Positions 34,501 to 46,312 of a stretch of DNA of 64,000 bases are shown here, piece by piece. Within the stretch, counting starts at the first letter, position 1, and every line of letters starts with the position of its first letter. Origin of the DNA: Alisma plantago-aquatica (lineage: Eukaryota > Streptophyta > Magnoliopsida > Alismatales > Alismataceae); NCBI GenBank assembly GCA_963693085.1, contig OY856410.1, forward strand, positions 1,331,092,804-1,331,156,803, read 5' to 3'. The position numbers were made by a program, and so were the translations under genes. The notes under the pieces are model-generated. The model was not told where the DNA came from. It did no database searches and saw nothing but the letters and a program-made list of their open reading frames with translations.

Positions 34501-34699
34501 GTAGGAAAGTAGAACATGAAGAGGTTCAAGACCTACAATAAAACATTGATCTTGTAGAGGCATAAAAGGAACAATAAGACTAAAAAACTATTATGGAATC
34601 TTGAGTTCCACATGTAATACAAGGACCATGTAGATCTATTAGGACACACCTTGATCATGAAAGATTTGGTTATCTTGTGACTCAAGAAGGTAGTGAGTT

Positions 34700-35440
34700 G
34701 GTCTTAGATGATGAGCCAACAACCTACCTAGAGGCTACTAAGGGACTAAAGTTTGAGAAATAGCTTGAGTCCATAAGATCTGAGATGGAATCCATGTACA
34801 CCAATAAGGTATGGACCTTGGTGGATCCACCTGAAGGGGTAAAACCCATTGGGTGCAAGTGCATTTTCAAGAAGAAGACCAAAATGGACGGTAATGGAGA
34901 AACCTATTAGGACATATTGGTTGTAAACTGCTTCAAACAAGTTCAAGATGTTGACTATGATGAAATTTTTTCACCAATTGTCATGGTTAAGTTCATTAGG
35001 ATCATGTTTGCAATTGTATCTTATTATGACTATGATATTTGGCATAGATGTTAAAACCCCTTTCCTTGACAAGAATCTTCTTGAGAATGTATACATGACA
35101 CAACCTAAAGGTTTGATAAATCCAATGGATGCTAATAAAGTCTAAAGCTATAAAGGCCAATATACTGTAATCTTCATTTTGAGAGACATTCAAAGAGTTT
35201 GGCTTTACCCAAAATTAAGATGAACCTTGTGTATACAAGAAGGTTTGTGGATAATTTTATTCCTCATATTGTATGTATATGACATACTATTGATGGGGAA
35301 TGAAATTCCTACTTCATAGATGGTAAAGAACTAGTTGGGAAGTACCTACTCAATGAAGGATTAGGTGATGATTCCTATATCTTAGGAATCAAGATCTATA
35401 GAGATAGATCTAGAAGTCTCCTTGGCCGAAGCCGGAGTAC
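34700..35440 (+). pseudogene. pol: Copia reverse transcriptase (broken)
   Basis: Blocks present: YDEIFSPIVMVKFIRIMFAI, FLDKNLLENVYMTQPKGL and LGIKIYRDRSRSLLG. The catalytic Tyr-Val-Asp-Asp reads Tyr-Val-Tyr-Asp (35272-35283), so the first of the two metal-binding Asp residues is missing. Numerous stops and shifts occur throughout. Confidence 0.87.
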
Positions 35441-35759
35441 ATACATTGACGAAGTGTTGAAGAGGTGCAACATGCATGACTCAAAGAGAAGGAATTTACC
35501 CATTTCATGTGGAATTAGCCTCTCTAAATTGAATGTCCCATTTCTTCTAAATAATGATAATACATGAGTAAGATTATATATGCATCTTCACTTGGATCTA
35601 TTATGTATGCAATGTTATGCACTCATCCCGACATCTTGAATGCCTTGAGCATGATGAGTAGATATTAGTCAAATCTGAGAGAGTGTCATTGGATATACAT
35701 AAGTTACATCCTTACATAGTTTAGAAGGACTAAGGATTAGTTTCTTATTTATGGTGGTG

Positions 35760-36195
35760 AGGAAGAGTTGAATAGAAGGGGTTACACTAGTGAAGGCTTC
35801 CAAACTAACAAAGATTATTATCGATCACAATTAGGATTAACGTTTTGCCTCAACAATGGAATTGTTAGCTGGAAGAGTTTCAAGCAAGAGATAGTTGTTG
35901 ATTCTACAACAGAGGTCAAGTATACTACTGCATCCAATGCAACAAAGGAAGCTGTCTGGATCAAGAAGTTCATCAATGAACTTGGGGTGGTTCCAAGCAT
36001 TAGCGACACAATAGAGTTGTATTGTGACAAGAATAGAGCTATTGCACTAGATAAGGAACCCAAATGGAATCTACATTCTAAGAACATAATATGGTGGTTC
36101 CATCTCATATGAGAGATTGTACAATGAGGAGATGTGAAGATTTATAGAATATTGACTAAAGGCAATGTTGCTGACCCACTGACAAAAGCACTTTA
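35760..36195 (+). pseudogene. pol: Copia RNase H and pol C-terminus
   Basis: The best-preserved pol part: RGYTSEGFQTNKDYYRSQLG, VSWKSFKQEIVVDSTTEVKY, KEAVWIKKFINELGVVPS and ELYCDKNRAIALDKEP. The Asp of YCDKN and the Glu of STTEVKY are visible; the Asp expected in GYTDA is Ser. The closing NVADPLTKAL is at about 36165-36194. Confidence 0.88.
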
Positions 36196-37290
36196 ACAGT
36201 AGAAGCATGATGGGAATGTTGGATCACTTGGAATAAGATTCATGAGTGATTGTCTCTAACTGCAAGTGAAATTTTGTTGGTATGTATGTCTATAGAACCA
36301 ATCATGTAATAATTGTAATGAGGCATGATGTAATCAATTTGATAATAATAGTAAAATGCAATTCCATTTGTTCTATTTTGATTTAGTAATGAGATAAATA
36401 TGTAACATAATAGATTTCTAAAGAATGATGATACTCAATGACATATGGCTTTAGGTCAAAGACCTAAACAATGAGATCATATGTATGATAAGAGCACATA
36501 TATTCTTGTTATGCCCCTATTTAGATATTACTGTGGAAGCAAAATAGGCAACAGTAATACATAAGACTAGAATACCTATTGGTTGATGATAGAATCTCAT
36601 CAGTCATGATATATGATATCAAACTAAGAACATTGGTACTTATAAGAGAATAGTGTACTGAACATACTCACCTTTAAAGTGATACATGGAGACCATGGAA
36701 TGATAGTTAGAATCAACTCTTATAGTAACAATAGTGATTGTGGTTCTTAGACTTGCAGTCACTGCACTCATCACATGTCGTTCAATGTATTTTGACACCA
36801 TCCAATGTGACTTTGAATAATGATTGCAATAAAGGTAATGCTCAGGTACATTGTAACACATGGAGATTGAATATGAGTGATGTAGATGGAATTTGTCCCT
36901 CTTAATGGATATGAAATCATGACCACATGATAAGAGAAATTGAAAAATGCATGGCCATGCTCATGTGAGTCAATGTGTGATATTGAGATCACATCTATCT
37001 CAACAGTCTTCTCTAGTTCAAGAAACATGGATTGAGTATTAAGACAATGACGATTCCATGCCTCACATTCAATCTGGATATCAGAGACAAAGGAACTATA
37101 TGATCACAGTAACACTACTCATTGATTGTAGGTTGAAGTTGTTCTGTAACTTTCCAATTACTTTGATATTGATGATGTGTTTCTAGATACCACTCATTTC
37201 TTGTGATGTTATAAATTGGTTATTGACATTCAGTGCCAACTTCATTTGGGACCTATAGGGTCACACACATAGGATGCAATTAGAAAAAGA

Positions 37291-37305
37291 GTTTAATCAT
37301 GAATA
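37291..37305. repeat. LINE target-site duplication, left copy
   Basis: It matches 46298-46312 at 13 of 15 positions. Both lie within LTR sequence homologous to 28045-28060. Confidence 0.8.
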
Positions 37306-37639
37306 ATGTTTCTTGCTCACCCAAGTGTGTTACCTATTTTACTTATGAATCAGAAAAGTCTACTGGATGGGACAACATCACATCCTATAGTCTATCACAG
37401 TTCATATACAAAACCAAAGAATTAATAAAAAATTGAGAATTATCTACATAGGACTATATAATGAAGTATAATCTACAAGAATGAATTCCCAACAACAATC
37501 AACAGTGGGGCTCTAATCTTTGAACACCACTAAATTCTTGTACTTCTAAATGTGATATACAATGGTTTGACTTGCTCTTATAGCCTTTATACTTCTCCAA
37601 CATAGAATATCATCCAGATTAGAATGTATATAGGGATAA

Positions 37640-37770
37640 AGATTTTTAGAGAAGGCTCAACTCCATATCTCCTTAACAAAACTACAATTAAAGAACATGT
37701 GGCTTCCGTCTTTCTCATTACATCTATAGAGATAACAATATGATGTAATGCATACTCCTATATTTCTCTA
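37640..37770 (-). pseudogene. LINE ORF2 C-terminal zinc-binding region (zf-RVT)
   Basis: The minus strand can be read as CNEKDGSHMFFNCSFVKEIW preceded by CYLYR, the Cys-x(n)-Cys...His...Cys-x-F...W pattern that closes plant L1 ORF2. It is in a different frame from the upstream RT fragments. Confidence 0.75.
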
Positions 37771-38174
37771 AAGCTCCATTGTAGGAAGAAAATTTGAAAC
37801 AATATTCTAGTCAAGAAATTTAAATCTCATGTATGGTCATCTTTCCAAACCCAATCAAACCAGATGATTTCGTCAGATTTCAAGCTACTACTATGGGATG
37901 CTATTGTGAAATTGATATTACCTTCACAATTTAGAAAAATGCGATCATAACCAAAACTTGGGATGTAATTACTCTCTATTTTTTTTTAAATTTAGTAGCC
38001 TTCTAGTATCAAGTATACTTCATTGCAAATACTACTAGGTAGAGGAAAAACACTAGCCCAAAATTGAACCATCACAGAAAGAGTCGACTTAACAAACTCC
38101 ACTCTTCTAGAAAGAGAAAGTTTTTTATTTCCAAGATTCTAGTTTGACCTTCAACTTATTAATCAAAGGATGCA

Positions 38175-39180
38175 TTACTTTTTAGTTAACCATCCCGATA
38201 AAAGGGGAACACCTATATATGTAGTAGGTAGAAGACATATATCTATACCAAGGAACTTTAAAGTATCGAAAGATTCATCTTGTTTACTGGTAAAAAATAT
38301 ACTCTTCCCCTTGTTTAATTTGAGCCTTGACATCATGCCAAAAGTAGTAAGGACGTCATTAAGACTAATATCACTTTTTTTATCTTCTTTCCAAAAAATC
38401 ATAAGATAATCCACAAAATATAATATGTGAAACTTGTCTATTGGTTGAAGCACCCAAAGGTTTAAAATCTTTTCTCTCCACATAGCTATTCAGCATACTT
38501 GAGAAACCATGCATACACATAATAAACAACATGGGATCTTGGGGGGTGACCTTGCCTAAGACACTTGGAGGGCTTGAACGACTCTGAAGGTTCCCCATTG
38601 ATGATAATTTGGTAACTGACAGAATGCAGAATACAATATACCCACTCACACTAGAATCTAGGGAAGCCCATTTTCTCCATAATAAAAAAAGGTATCTCCA
38701 TCTCTCTAAATCATAGGCCTTAGTAATGTCAACATTTATACACATCTTCTTCCCACTAGAGCTCTTATTGGATTTGATAGGAAGTTCATTTGTCAAGATA
38801 ATAGTATATTTGATATTCCTTCCTTTATTGAAGGACCATTGGCTCAGATCAATAATATTAGGCAAGATACAACTAAGTCTATTAGCCAAAATTTTAGATA
38901 TCATTTTTTGAAAAAAGTTACAAAGAGCGATCAATCTCCAGTCCTTCAAATTGCTAGCAACTTTACATTTAGGGATTATAGTAATCAATGTTCAGTTCAC
39001 TTCATTCAGAATTTTAACTTTATCAAAGAAATCAAGGACAACTTTGGGAATAACATCACCAACAATATGGCAGGATTATTTAAAGGAGCATGCATTAAAC
39101 CCATCAGGGCTTGGATCTTTGTCAACATTAGCTTCTTGAATAACTTTGTCAAATTTCTACCTTTTTACTCTAGTAGCTAG
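38175..39180 (-). pseudogene. LINE ORF2 reverse transcriptase
   Basis: Blocks in order: IIPKCKVASNLKDWRLIALC, NFFQKMISKILANRL, SQWSFNKGRNI, NVDITKAYDLERW, then in another frame HILYFVDYLMIF and TYIGVPLLSG. The catalytic Phe/Tyr-Ala-Asp-Asp reads Phe-Val-Asp-Tyr (38406-38417), so the second Asp is Tyr. A frameshift lies between 38380 and 38483. It would have performed target-primed reverse transcription. Confidence 0.9.
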
Positions 39181-39743
39181 AATATTAATATGAGTTTTAC
39201 TCAAAGTACGAAGAACCCAATATTCCTTCCACTTTGTCAGACTGGACTCATTTTAGGTGAATAACTCAGAACAAAAGTTGAGAATATGACTGTTAATAAC
39301 AAATGTATCTGTAACTTGGGCACCATCAATGTTTATAACATTAATAGAATTACTTTGTATATGATTTTTAGGGAGTTGAAAGAAAATTTAGTATTCCTAT
39401 CACCATTTTCAACCATTGTACTATTGATTTTTGTCTAATAAAAACTTCTTCTTCCTCTAGAGATTTGATGGCTTTAATTCTTTTTTCTTTAGCAACATAT
39501 GTGAGATTGGGATCTTCCAAGTTATTATTAGAATCAACCTAAGCTTGAAAAGCTTCAACTTCCATGATTCTAGCTTTATCAACAATGTGTCCCACTTTGT
39601 CTTTATTCTAGGAAACTAGATATTGCTTGACTTCTTTTATTTTTTCAACAACTTTGTACATCGGGAAACCGTTAATGTAAATCACCCAAGCTTTCTCTAT
39701 ACTATGAGAATAATTGGCTTTATTAACCCGTGAGTTAATAAAC

Positions 39744-40367
39744 CTAAAATGAATTTTTTTTCCTCCCCTCTGGCTCCAGGTTGATTCTAATAATTTTATG
39801 ATTGCTATATAAAGCAGTATACACTTGTCCAATATAGTTTGACCATGAATCCAAGAATTTGTTATTGAATATAATTCTATCTATCTTAGAAGAGGTAAAA
39901 TTAATATCCTCTTTCTTGTTATCCCTTATAAATAAGTGGACTTTGAGATCAGTTTCAAACATGGACTCCTTATTCAAAAAATGATTAAATTCCATCATCA
40001 ACAGATAAGAAGGATTAGATCTTCCAACTCTTTCAGACACCATTCTAATAGTGTTAAAATCACCTGCTAACTACCAAGCATCACTAATGTTACTAGAAAA
40101 TCTTCTTAGATCTTGCCAAAGCAAACTCCATCTCTTATCTTCATTAGATCCATAGATAGCTATAGGAAAAAATAATTATCTTCATTGTAAATGCTCATAT
40201 GAAGAAATTGATCAGACTCTTCAATGTAGGATATATTTACCTTATTCGGGTCCTAAATAACTACAATTTTTTAGAGGATGAGATTTATGATTAGCAAGAC
40301 AATGATAGTTTGGCCACATTCTCTTCATAGTTTTATCTATTTCTTTGTCATGGAACTATTTGTTACT
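39744..40367 (-). pseudogene. LINE ORF2 endonuclease, main part
   Basis: The APE-type endonuclease nicks target DNA. Visible: IAIYGSNEDKRWSLLW, then after one stop LAGDFNTIRMVSERVGRS, IDRIIFNNKFLDSW, and SNHKIIRI where the family has Ser-Asp-His. The catalytic Asp of GDFN is kept; the Asp of SDH appears as Asn. The N-terminal part is displaced to 44570-44700 by a solo LTR. Confidence 0.88.
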
Positions 40368-41048
40368 TGAATCCTAACTCCAAATGACTATAAAGTCAAT
40401 GGTGATAGGACCTAGGCATCCATCCCTAGCATGGTACTATCAAAGTGTGAATGCCAAAGCATAAATCGTAGAATACATGAATAGATAACAAGATAAAAGC
40501 ACCAATCATAATGTCAACATTCAACAAGTATTATTAAGCAACATTGTTTATTATAAGCTTTCAATTACATGTGCTAGAGTACAATTTTTACCAGTCTGCT
40601 CATGGATACTAGGGATCTACAACAAGTACACATGACATAGATCGCCAAGCCCATCAATTTCTAATCATCTCTAAACCTATAAAATATGTGAAACAAGGCG
40701 GGTAAAGCACACAAGGTGCCGAGTACAAGGCTAAAAGATACATATACATAAGATTTGCATAATTTGAAAAGATTTTCAGAAGTAACGAACAAGAAATAAA
40801 CAAGTTATGTATTTAGTAAAATGAGAGCTAGTGTTTTATATCATTTCACTCCAATTATACCAACAACATCATATATCATAAGGCCTTCGACTACTTCCCA
40901 TAAGAAGAGTCTGTAAGGGTGCTCAAGATTAGCTAACCCTTTTATCGACATGGTCTGCTCTATCTTGAAAATTTAAGTAGGATGCCTAGTCTTGTGTCCT
41001 TACCCCAAGAATATAGGTAGGTGCACAAGGGTTGTATAATGGAGTCTC

Positions 41049-41339
41049 TACAACATCCCAGGATTTGAGGCCTCAGATAACATGATCTTAAAAGGAATGA
41101 TTGGACTACCCATATCACCAAGGTGCACCTCCTTTTCAGGGAGCCCATTTCTAAAGAACTCTACGGTTAAGCATGCTCATCCCAGAGTAGTACTAGGATG
41201 GGTGACCAGTCGGGAAGTTTATCCTGGCTTGCGCGTGAGTGAGGACAAAGCACCTTGTTGAGGCTAGTGGTGGTTTTTGGGGTAAGTCGTCATTCCTGAA
41301 ACTCTTCTAGAGCCTTGGGCAGTGGGCCCAGACATTACA
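41049..41339 (+). repeat. Cassandra 5' LTR with 5S rRNA-like segment
   Basis: The start has mutated from TG to TA (TACAACATCCC); the end is ATTACA. The 5S-like part (about 41138-41235) includes box A GGTTAAGCATGC (41166-41177), an intermediate element GAGTAGTACTAGG and box C GGATGGGTGACCAGTCGGGA (from 41197). Confidence 0.92.
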
Positions 41340-41341
41340 AA

Positions 41342-41354
41342 TGGTATCAGAGCC
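41342..41354 (+). promoter_or_regulatory. Cassandra primer-binding site
   Basis: TGGTATCAGAGCC, two bases after the LTR end. Perfect match to the Met-tRNA PBS. Confidence 0.95.
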
Positions 41355-41579
41355 AATTCCCCTCCAGTAGGTGGGGCCCACATGGGCATGGCATTTCAGT
41401 CTTGAGCCGTGCGGTCCAGGCATGTAGGAAAGGGTTGTCCATGGTTGACGTAGCCACCCTTGCACTGGTATTCCGTGATCGGGAGCTAGGTGTCCATGAG
41501 CCATTGTGGGTCTATACTGAAATGGGGAAGAGATTATGAGGCCTTATAGTTGAGCCTTGACGAGGACGTCAAGAGCCTA

Positions 41580-41591
41580 AGTGGGGGAGAT
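41580..41591 (+). promoter_or_regulatory. Cassandra polypurine tract
   Basis: AGTGGGGGAGAT directly precedes the 3' LTR start TGTAACATCCC. Confidence 0.88.
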
Positions 41592-41882
41592 TGTAACATC
41601 CCATGATTTGATGCCTCAGATATCATGATCTTAAAAGGAATGATTGGACTACCCATATCACCAAGGTGCTCCTCCTTTTCAGGGAGCCCATTTCTAAAGA
41701 ACTCTGCGGTTAAGCATGCTCAACCCAGAATAGTACTAGGATGGGTGACCAGTCGGGAAGTTTATCCTGGGTTGCATGTGAGTGAGGACAAAGCACCTTG
41801 TTGAGGCTAGTAGTGGTTTGTGGGGTCATTCGTCATTCCTGAAACTCTTCTAGAGCCTTGGGCAGTGGTCCCAGGTGTTACA
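41592..41882 (+). repeat. Cassandra 3' LTR with 5S rRNA-like segment
   Basis: It keeps the canonical TGTAACATCCC start. Box A GGTTAAGCATGC is at 41708-41719 and box C begins at 41739. Same length as the 5' LTR, with scattered single-base differences. Confidence 0.93.
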
Positions 41883-44569
41883 ACCTCTATATTAAGTTTG
41901 AAAGTTATAAAACATCGATGAAACAAACATCAAGTACTATACCATAATACTACATGGAAATGTTTGAGCAAGTAAACAAGCATACATATGTATCACATTT
42001 CAATCAAGAAAGCCATGGTCATATAATTATTAATTATTAAAGCTCGTACCTAATTTAGATATTTCATAACTTAGTTATCCTTGACCATCTATATCTCAAG
42101 AAACACTTGGTTAAGCACAAGATTGCATACATGTATTAGATTCTCAACATTAACCCTAACTAGATGCATTTTAGGGTTTTGGCCAAGTTAGATTCATAGT
42201 TGGTTAATTACATATTTGATGACCTTTTACTATTTTAGGGTCCACTTTCAAGGTATGGTTCAAGTTTCATATTATCTTGAGGTTTCATATGGACATGCAA
42301 GATTCATGTCACTTATGTACATCATAAGGTTCAAAGACTTATAATAGGGAAAACAAGGTCATGATCATAAAGACAAGATAACCAAGCACCACAGATGGTT
42401 TAGATCAAAACATAAGGTCATAAGAAACACATTCCAAGATAATTGGATATCCCCCTACGGTTAAGGCATCAAGATATAACTCGGTATCAACACATCAACA
42501 TACATGCAAGATCCAACAAATAAGACATGTATCATTATGGTCCAACATATATATTATATGGGACATCCACATTATCAAAATCATAAGAGAGGATACTTAC
42601 TAATTTGGGATGGTAAGACATGAGATCAATAGAAATATCACATTAGGGGCACAAAGATAGACAAACATGTCAATGGTGTCACATTAGGTCATTACTAGTG
42701 GACTTAGGATCACATACATCATCATATCAAGATATAGTGTGGAGCTTGGGCATTAGGGCATGTACACATTATGCAATTACTAATTTATAGAATGGAAAGG
42801 CATTGATGTAAAACATAGGTCAAACACATCATTTGATTAGGGTAAAACATGCATAGCCTATTAGGGTCACATTCATGCATAAGGTCCATATAGAAAAACT
42901 TTGAAAAAGGGGACTGGGGACATGTTATTGGGGAAAAGGATGGTATGAACTAATGATTTCCAGGACATATAAATATTTAAAAGTTATAGGGAAGAAATAT
43001 TAGTCATTAAGATGGAAAGATACATCATTTAGGTCCAAATATATAACAATGTGCAATAAGGGACATTCATGAGAAATAGGGATGAAGATAAGTTAAATAT
43101 ATTCAAGGAACTTCTAAGATACTGATGTTATACTTATGACGGTTGAAGTACATCAAAGTTTTAATATTTAGCATAGTCAAACATTTATCATGGTCAAACA
43201 AGGCCAAACTTCATATTTCAAAAAAAAAAGACCAAGGAGTAGAATCAGGGTTTGCAAGTTAGTCCATGTTGTAGGTCTCGTCAAGTGGATCAATTTGATA
43301 TATAATTTTGTTATATTTGACCCTTTAAGAGATATGATTTTCACAAAACCTTACATTAGAACTTTAAGGAAAAGTGGAAGGGATGTTACATCTCATTTAT
43401 ACAACGATCACAACCTCTAGATGTGGATCTCACGGTTCACGCCGCCAGCTACCTGGGCACTCACGCGTGGGACTTTCCTTGGCTTGTGATGCTTGGGGAT
43501 TCTTCCACCACCTTGACTCCTAGCGGTGCCCAACTGCACGAGCTCTGGTCTGAACACCACCATGTGGCTCTAGACCGTGGATCACCATACCACACCGCCT
43601 ACTGGGAGGAGGTGACTAACTACATCCAACCAATACTACATGATTGAACAAACTCAAGTCTGTCTTCCCCTTGGGGAGCAGCCCGAGCGTAGTGTGATTA
43701 GGCCCCGACAACTATGCCCAGTGGAGCTCGCCGGAGATGGAGAAGGGGAAAGAGAAGAAGGTAAAGGACTCCCAAAACTTTCCGCCCGTGCTGAGGGAGG
43801 GCATGTGGACTCATTGTTGTGGTTATCTCTCCCCAAAGAAGAAAGGAGAAGACAAGCCCAAAATGGGGTTCCTTGTCGGAGCCATGAACTCAAAGGGAAG
43901 AGGAGGAATGTGTTCAGGTGCATGGATAAGAAAAATGATATAGGAAAATGAGAGAGGAGCACAAGATGAAGATTTTGGGGTTTCTAATTTCTCACAAAGA
44001 TTAAGGGTAGAAGCCTATTGGTGGAGGTAAAGGAACCCTATTGTAGTACATTCTACAGTACGACTAAGGAGGATGATGGGTCCAGGGTCATTAGATCTTA
44101 GATCCTTAATGCAACAGCTTAGGATGGGCATGCCTAGGGTTTAATAAAGTGAGGGAGGTGGCTGGGCCATCCCAAGTCGGGCCCAAGAAGGTTGGAAAAA
44201 GCATTCTAATCATAGTAAATCAAATCATCTTCAAACTTTCATAACTTAGGCTACAAAGGTTCGATTGGGTCGATTTTTGTGGCGTTCGAAAGATAATTGA
44301 GAGACATACTACATGATACACATTAGAGACCTAAAAGAGTATATCAATGAGGTTATTTTTTTTAACTAGAAATCTGGATATATATCAAGGAATGGTACAC
44401 ATTTTAATTTCTCAAATTAGAGCCACATATCAATAAATTAGTCATCAAGGTGATCAAAATGGGTCATCAGCATAGTCAAGTAATATGATTGAAATTAAAT
44501 TGAGTGAGATGAGTCAATTACAAATAGAAAATCAATATAATATGTGAGTGAGAAAACGAAGTTGTAACA

Positions 44570-44700
44570 TTCTTCCTCCTTATTTTAGTTTCAGAAAGAA
44601 TGAGAACATGATAATTAACTCTAAAAAGTTCCTCTCTTACTCTACTTTGGTGAGAGCCTCTATTTAGGCCTCTAAAATTCCAACAAGTAATTTAAATCTT
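44570..44700 (-). pseudogene. LINE ORF2 N-terminus (start of endonuclease)
   Basis: The minus strand reads ITCWNFRGLNRGSHQSRVRE and then VLILSETKI, the WNxRGL and E-T-K motifs that open plant L1 ORF2. The Glu of SETK is a metal-binding catalytic residue and is intact. The reading is cut by the solo LTR and resumes at 40367. Confidence 0.85.
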
Positions 44701-44701
44701 C

Positions 44702-46250
44702 TCATTCATTTTGAAATCTACTCTGTAGCATCCTTCTAGCCTCGGTAACACCATCTTCATTTTCAGAATGTTCCAATTCCTTGAACCTATTCGAAGAAAA
44801 TAAGGTTTGTTCGTTTCCCAGAACACTTTTTGATTTGTTTGTTCTAGTAGAAACCCTTGGAGGAGATTTAGACCTACTCCCCATTTCTAACCCTTCTTCA
44901 TCAATGATAATAAAATTATTTCCTAATTTAGGCATAACATGTATGATTCTAGTTGCAACATTCTTAACTCCTTCAACTTTGCATCTAAGAGAATTATTGT
45001 CATTCATGCTACCCAAAACACCCTGACTGACTGATGACTGAGCAGTATCACCAAACCAAGGAACTGCAACATGATTAAAGCTAGAAAGCTCCACCATTTT
45101 CTTTTATTCAAGTTCATTCAGCTGATTAACAATATAATCAACAGACATAGGGATAGTTGTTTCTAGTTATAGAAACAACATGCTTTTACTTGCTTAGATC
45201 TTCAGGAATACAACCTATGGAATTAGATACAATCTTAGGAATCTAGGATTCCTTCCTTGTAGGGATCTTTCTTATGATTATTCTCCCTAAAAATAGATTC
45301 AGATATGTTTAGTTGCTTTTGGAATACAAGATCAACATGCTTATGCCTATTTGGATCTTTAGGAATTAGAAATATGGATTTAACAATATTCATAAGACAC
45401 CCTGCTTCCTTCCTCCTTAGATATTTCCTAAGATTAATCTCCCTATTCTAACTTATCACCTTTGGACAAGCCTTATTATCATGACAAAATGAATTACAAA
45501 GAGAGAACATCATGTTAATCCATTCATAGAAAATATCGATCTCATGCTTGATTCTAGAATCACTCATTATAGATATAGACTTAGGAAACTCATAGTCATT
45601 TCTAGTAAGAATATGAAGTCTGGTATATTCCAATCTAGTACACTTCTTTGTAGCTAGATCAGAACTAGTCAGAGTGCCTAAGAAGCTAGTAATTCTTGAA
45701 AACATCAGTCTCCTCCAAAATTCCAGCGGAATGTTAGGCAAGCATATACAGATCTGAACAGAATCTGACATTTCCTTTTCAAGTTTGTCACTGATTCACC
45801 ATGGTTTAAGGATAAGTGGCTTACCTTTCATCAGATATGGACTATATTCTAGGGCATGGATCATATTACCTATATCAAAAAACCTAATAACAAAGAATGC
45901 ATGGCTTCTAGCATTTATCTTGATGACTTTCTATAGCCATACAAGGTGTTTGGCTAGTTTTAGAAGATGAACCTTGAGATCGAAGACGTGTCCCAACAAC
46001 ATTTTTGCCCATTTCTCAGCTATCTTCATCACTTACTCCTGCGGATACAAAACTTCTTATCGATGAACTTGATTATGATCTTCTTCAATTTATCTTCATC
46101 AGAGTTATTTGGTTTGAGAAGATTCCACCAAATAAACTTCTTCTTTCCAAGATCCACCATTGACGATGATGAATCTACACCATTTCTTCTCAGATGAGGC
46201 AATCCCCCTCCATCGCCCCTATTTCCCATACTCCCACTCACATAGAGTTC
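44702..46250 (-). pseudogene. LINE ORF1 (DUF4283-like, zinc knuckle), broken
   Basis: This would be the RNA-binding protein of the LINE. The N-terminal part (46241-46029) has KKKFIWWNLLKP. The middle (46028-45448) has GKPLILKPW and LPNIPLEFW, typical of plant L1 ORF1, with three stops. The zinc knuckle reads FSLCNSFCHDNKACPK, so the first Cys of C-x2-C-x4-H-x4-C is Phe. The C-terminal part (45097-44702) ends with NRFKELEHSENEDG, like the N-R-F-x-x-L-E motif before ORF2. Confidence 0.83.
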
Positions 46251-46297
46251 AAACCAGGCGAAGACATCATCCTTACAATTGGAGTGTACTAAAAACG

Positions 46298-46312
46298 TTT
46301 ACACATGAATAT
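46298..46312. repeat. LINE target-site duplication, right copy
   Basis: Partner of 37291-37305; LTR homology of copia element 2 resumes directly after it. Confidence 0.8.

Larger units (their letters stand above)
41049..41882 (+). mobile_element. Cassandra TRIM element (834 bp), complete
   Basis: Two 291-base LTRs (41049-41339 and 41592-41882), each carrying a 5S rRNA-like segment, flank 252 bases with a perfect Met-tRNA PBS at the left and a PPT at the right. This is the diagnostic structure of Cassandra, a non-coding TRIM mobilised by other elements' proteins. Flanks GTCTC (41044-41048) and ACCTC (41883-41887) differ by two transitions, as expected of an aged target-site duplication. It lies inside the solo LTR, since the related LTR at 52039 is continuous across this point. 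Confidence 0.95.
40368..44569 (+). mobile_element. Solo LTR of a long-LTR gypsy-type family (4.2 kb including Cassandra)
   Basis: It separates two halves of the LINE endonuclease. With ends TGAATCC (40368) and GTTGTAACA (44569), the LINE reading frame resumes in phase. Flanks TTACT and TTCTT agree at only 3 of 5 positions, so the ends are tentative. Removing the Cassandra leaves about 3.36 kb. The parts at 40690-40790 and 41990-42110 match 52370-52470 and 52800-52900 in the other solo LTR. No PBS, PPT or coding region. A GC-rich block lies at 43420-43950. Confidence 0.72.
37306..46297 (-). mobile_element. L1-type LINE, 5'-complete-looking, inactive
   Basis: Flanked by GTTTAATCATGAATA (37291-37305) and GTTTACACATGAATA (46298-46312), a 15-base target-site duplication with 13 matches. 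ORF1 (DUF4283-like plus zinc knuckle) precedes ORF2 (endonuclease, RT, zf-RVT), the standard plant L1 order. Without the nested solo LTR the element is about 4.8 kb. No poly(A) tail is visible at the 3' end near 37306. All frames are broken. Confidence 0.9.

Noticed and set aside
41138..41235. 5S rRNA gene
   Set aside because: The segment recurs at the same place in a second 291-base repeat, with a PBS and PPT between, so it is part of Cassandra LTRs and diverges from 5S rRNA.
43640..43962. Frames of about 100 codons on both strands
   Set aside because: They fall in the GC-rich block of a solo LTR, with no domain and both strands open.
40368..44569. Two separate LINEs rather than one split LINE
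   Set aside because: ORF order, orientation and frame continuity across the insertion and a single 15-base outer duplication favour one LINE, although the inner duplication is weak.
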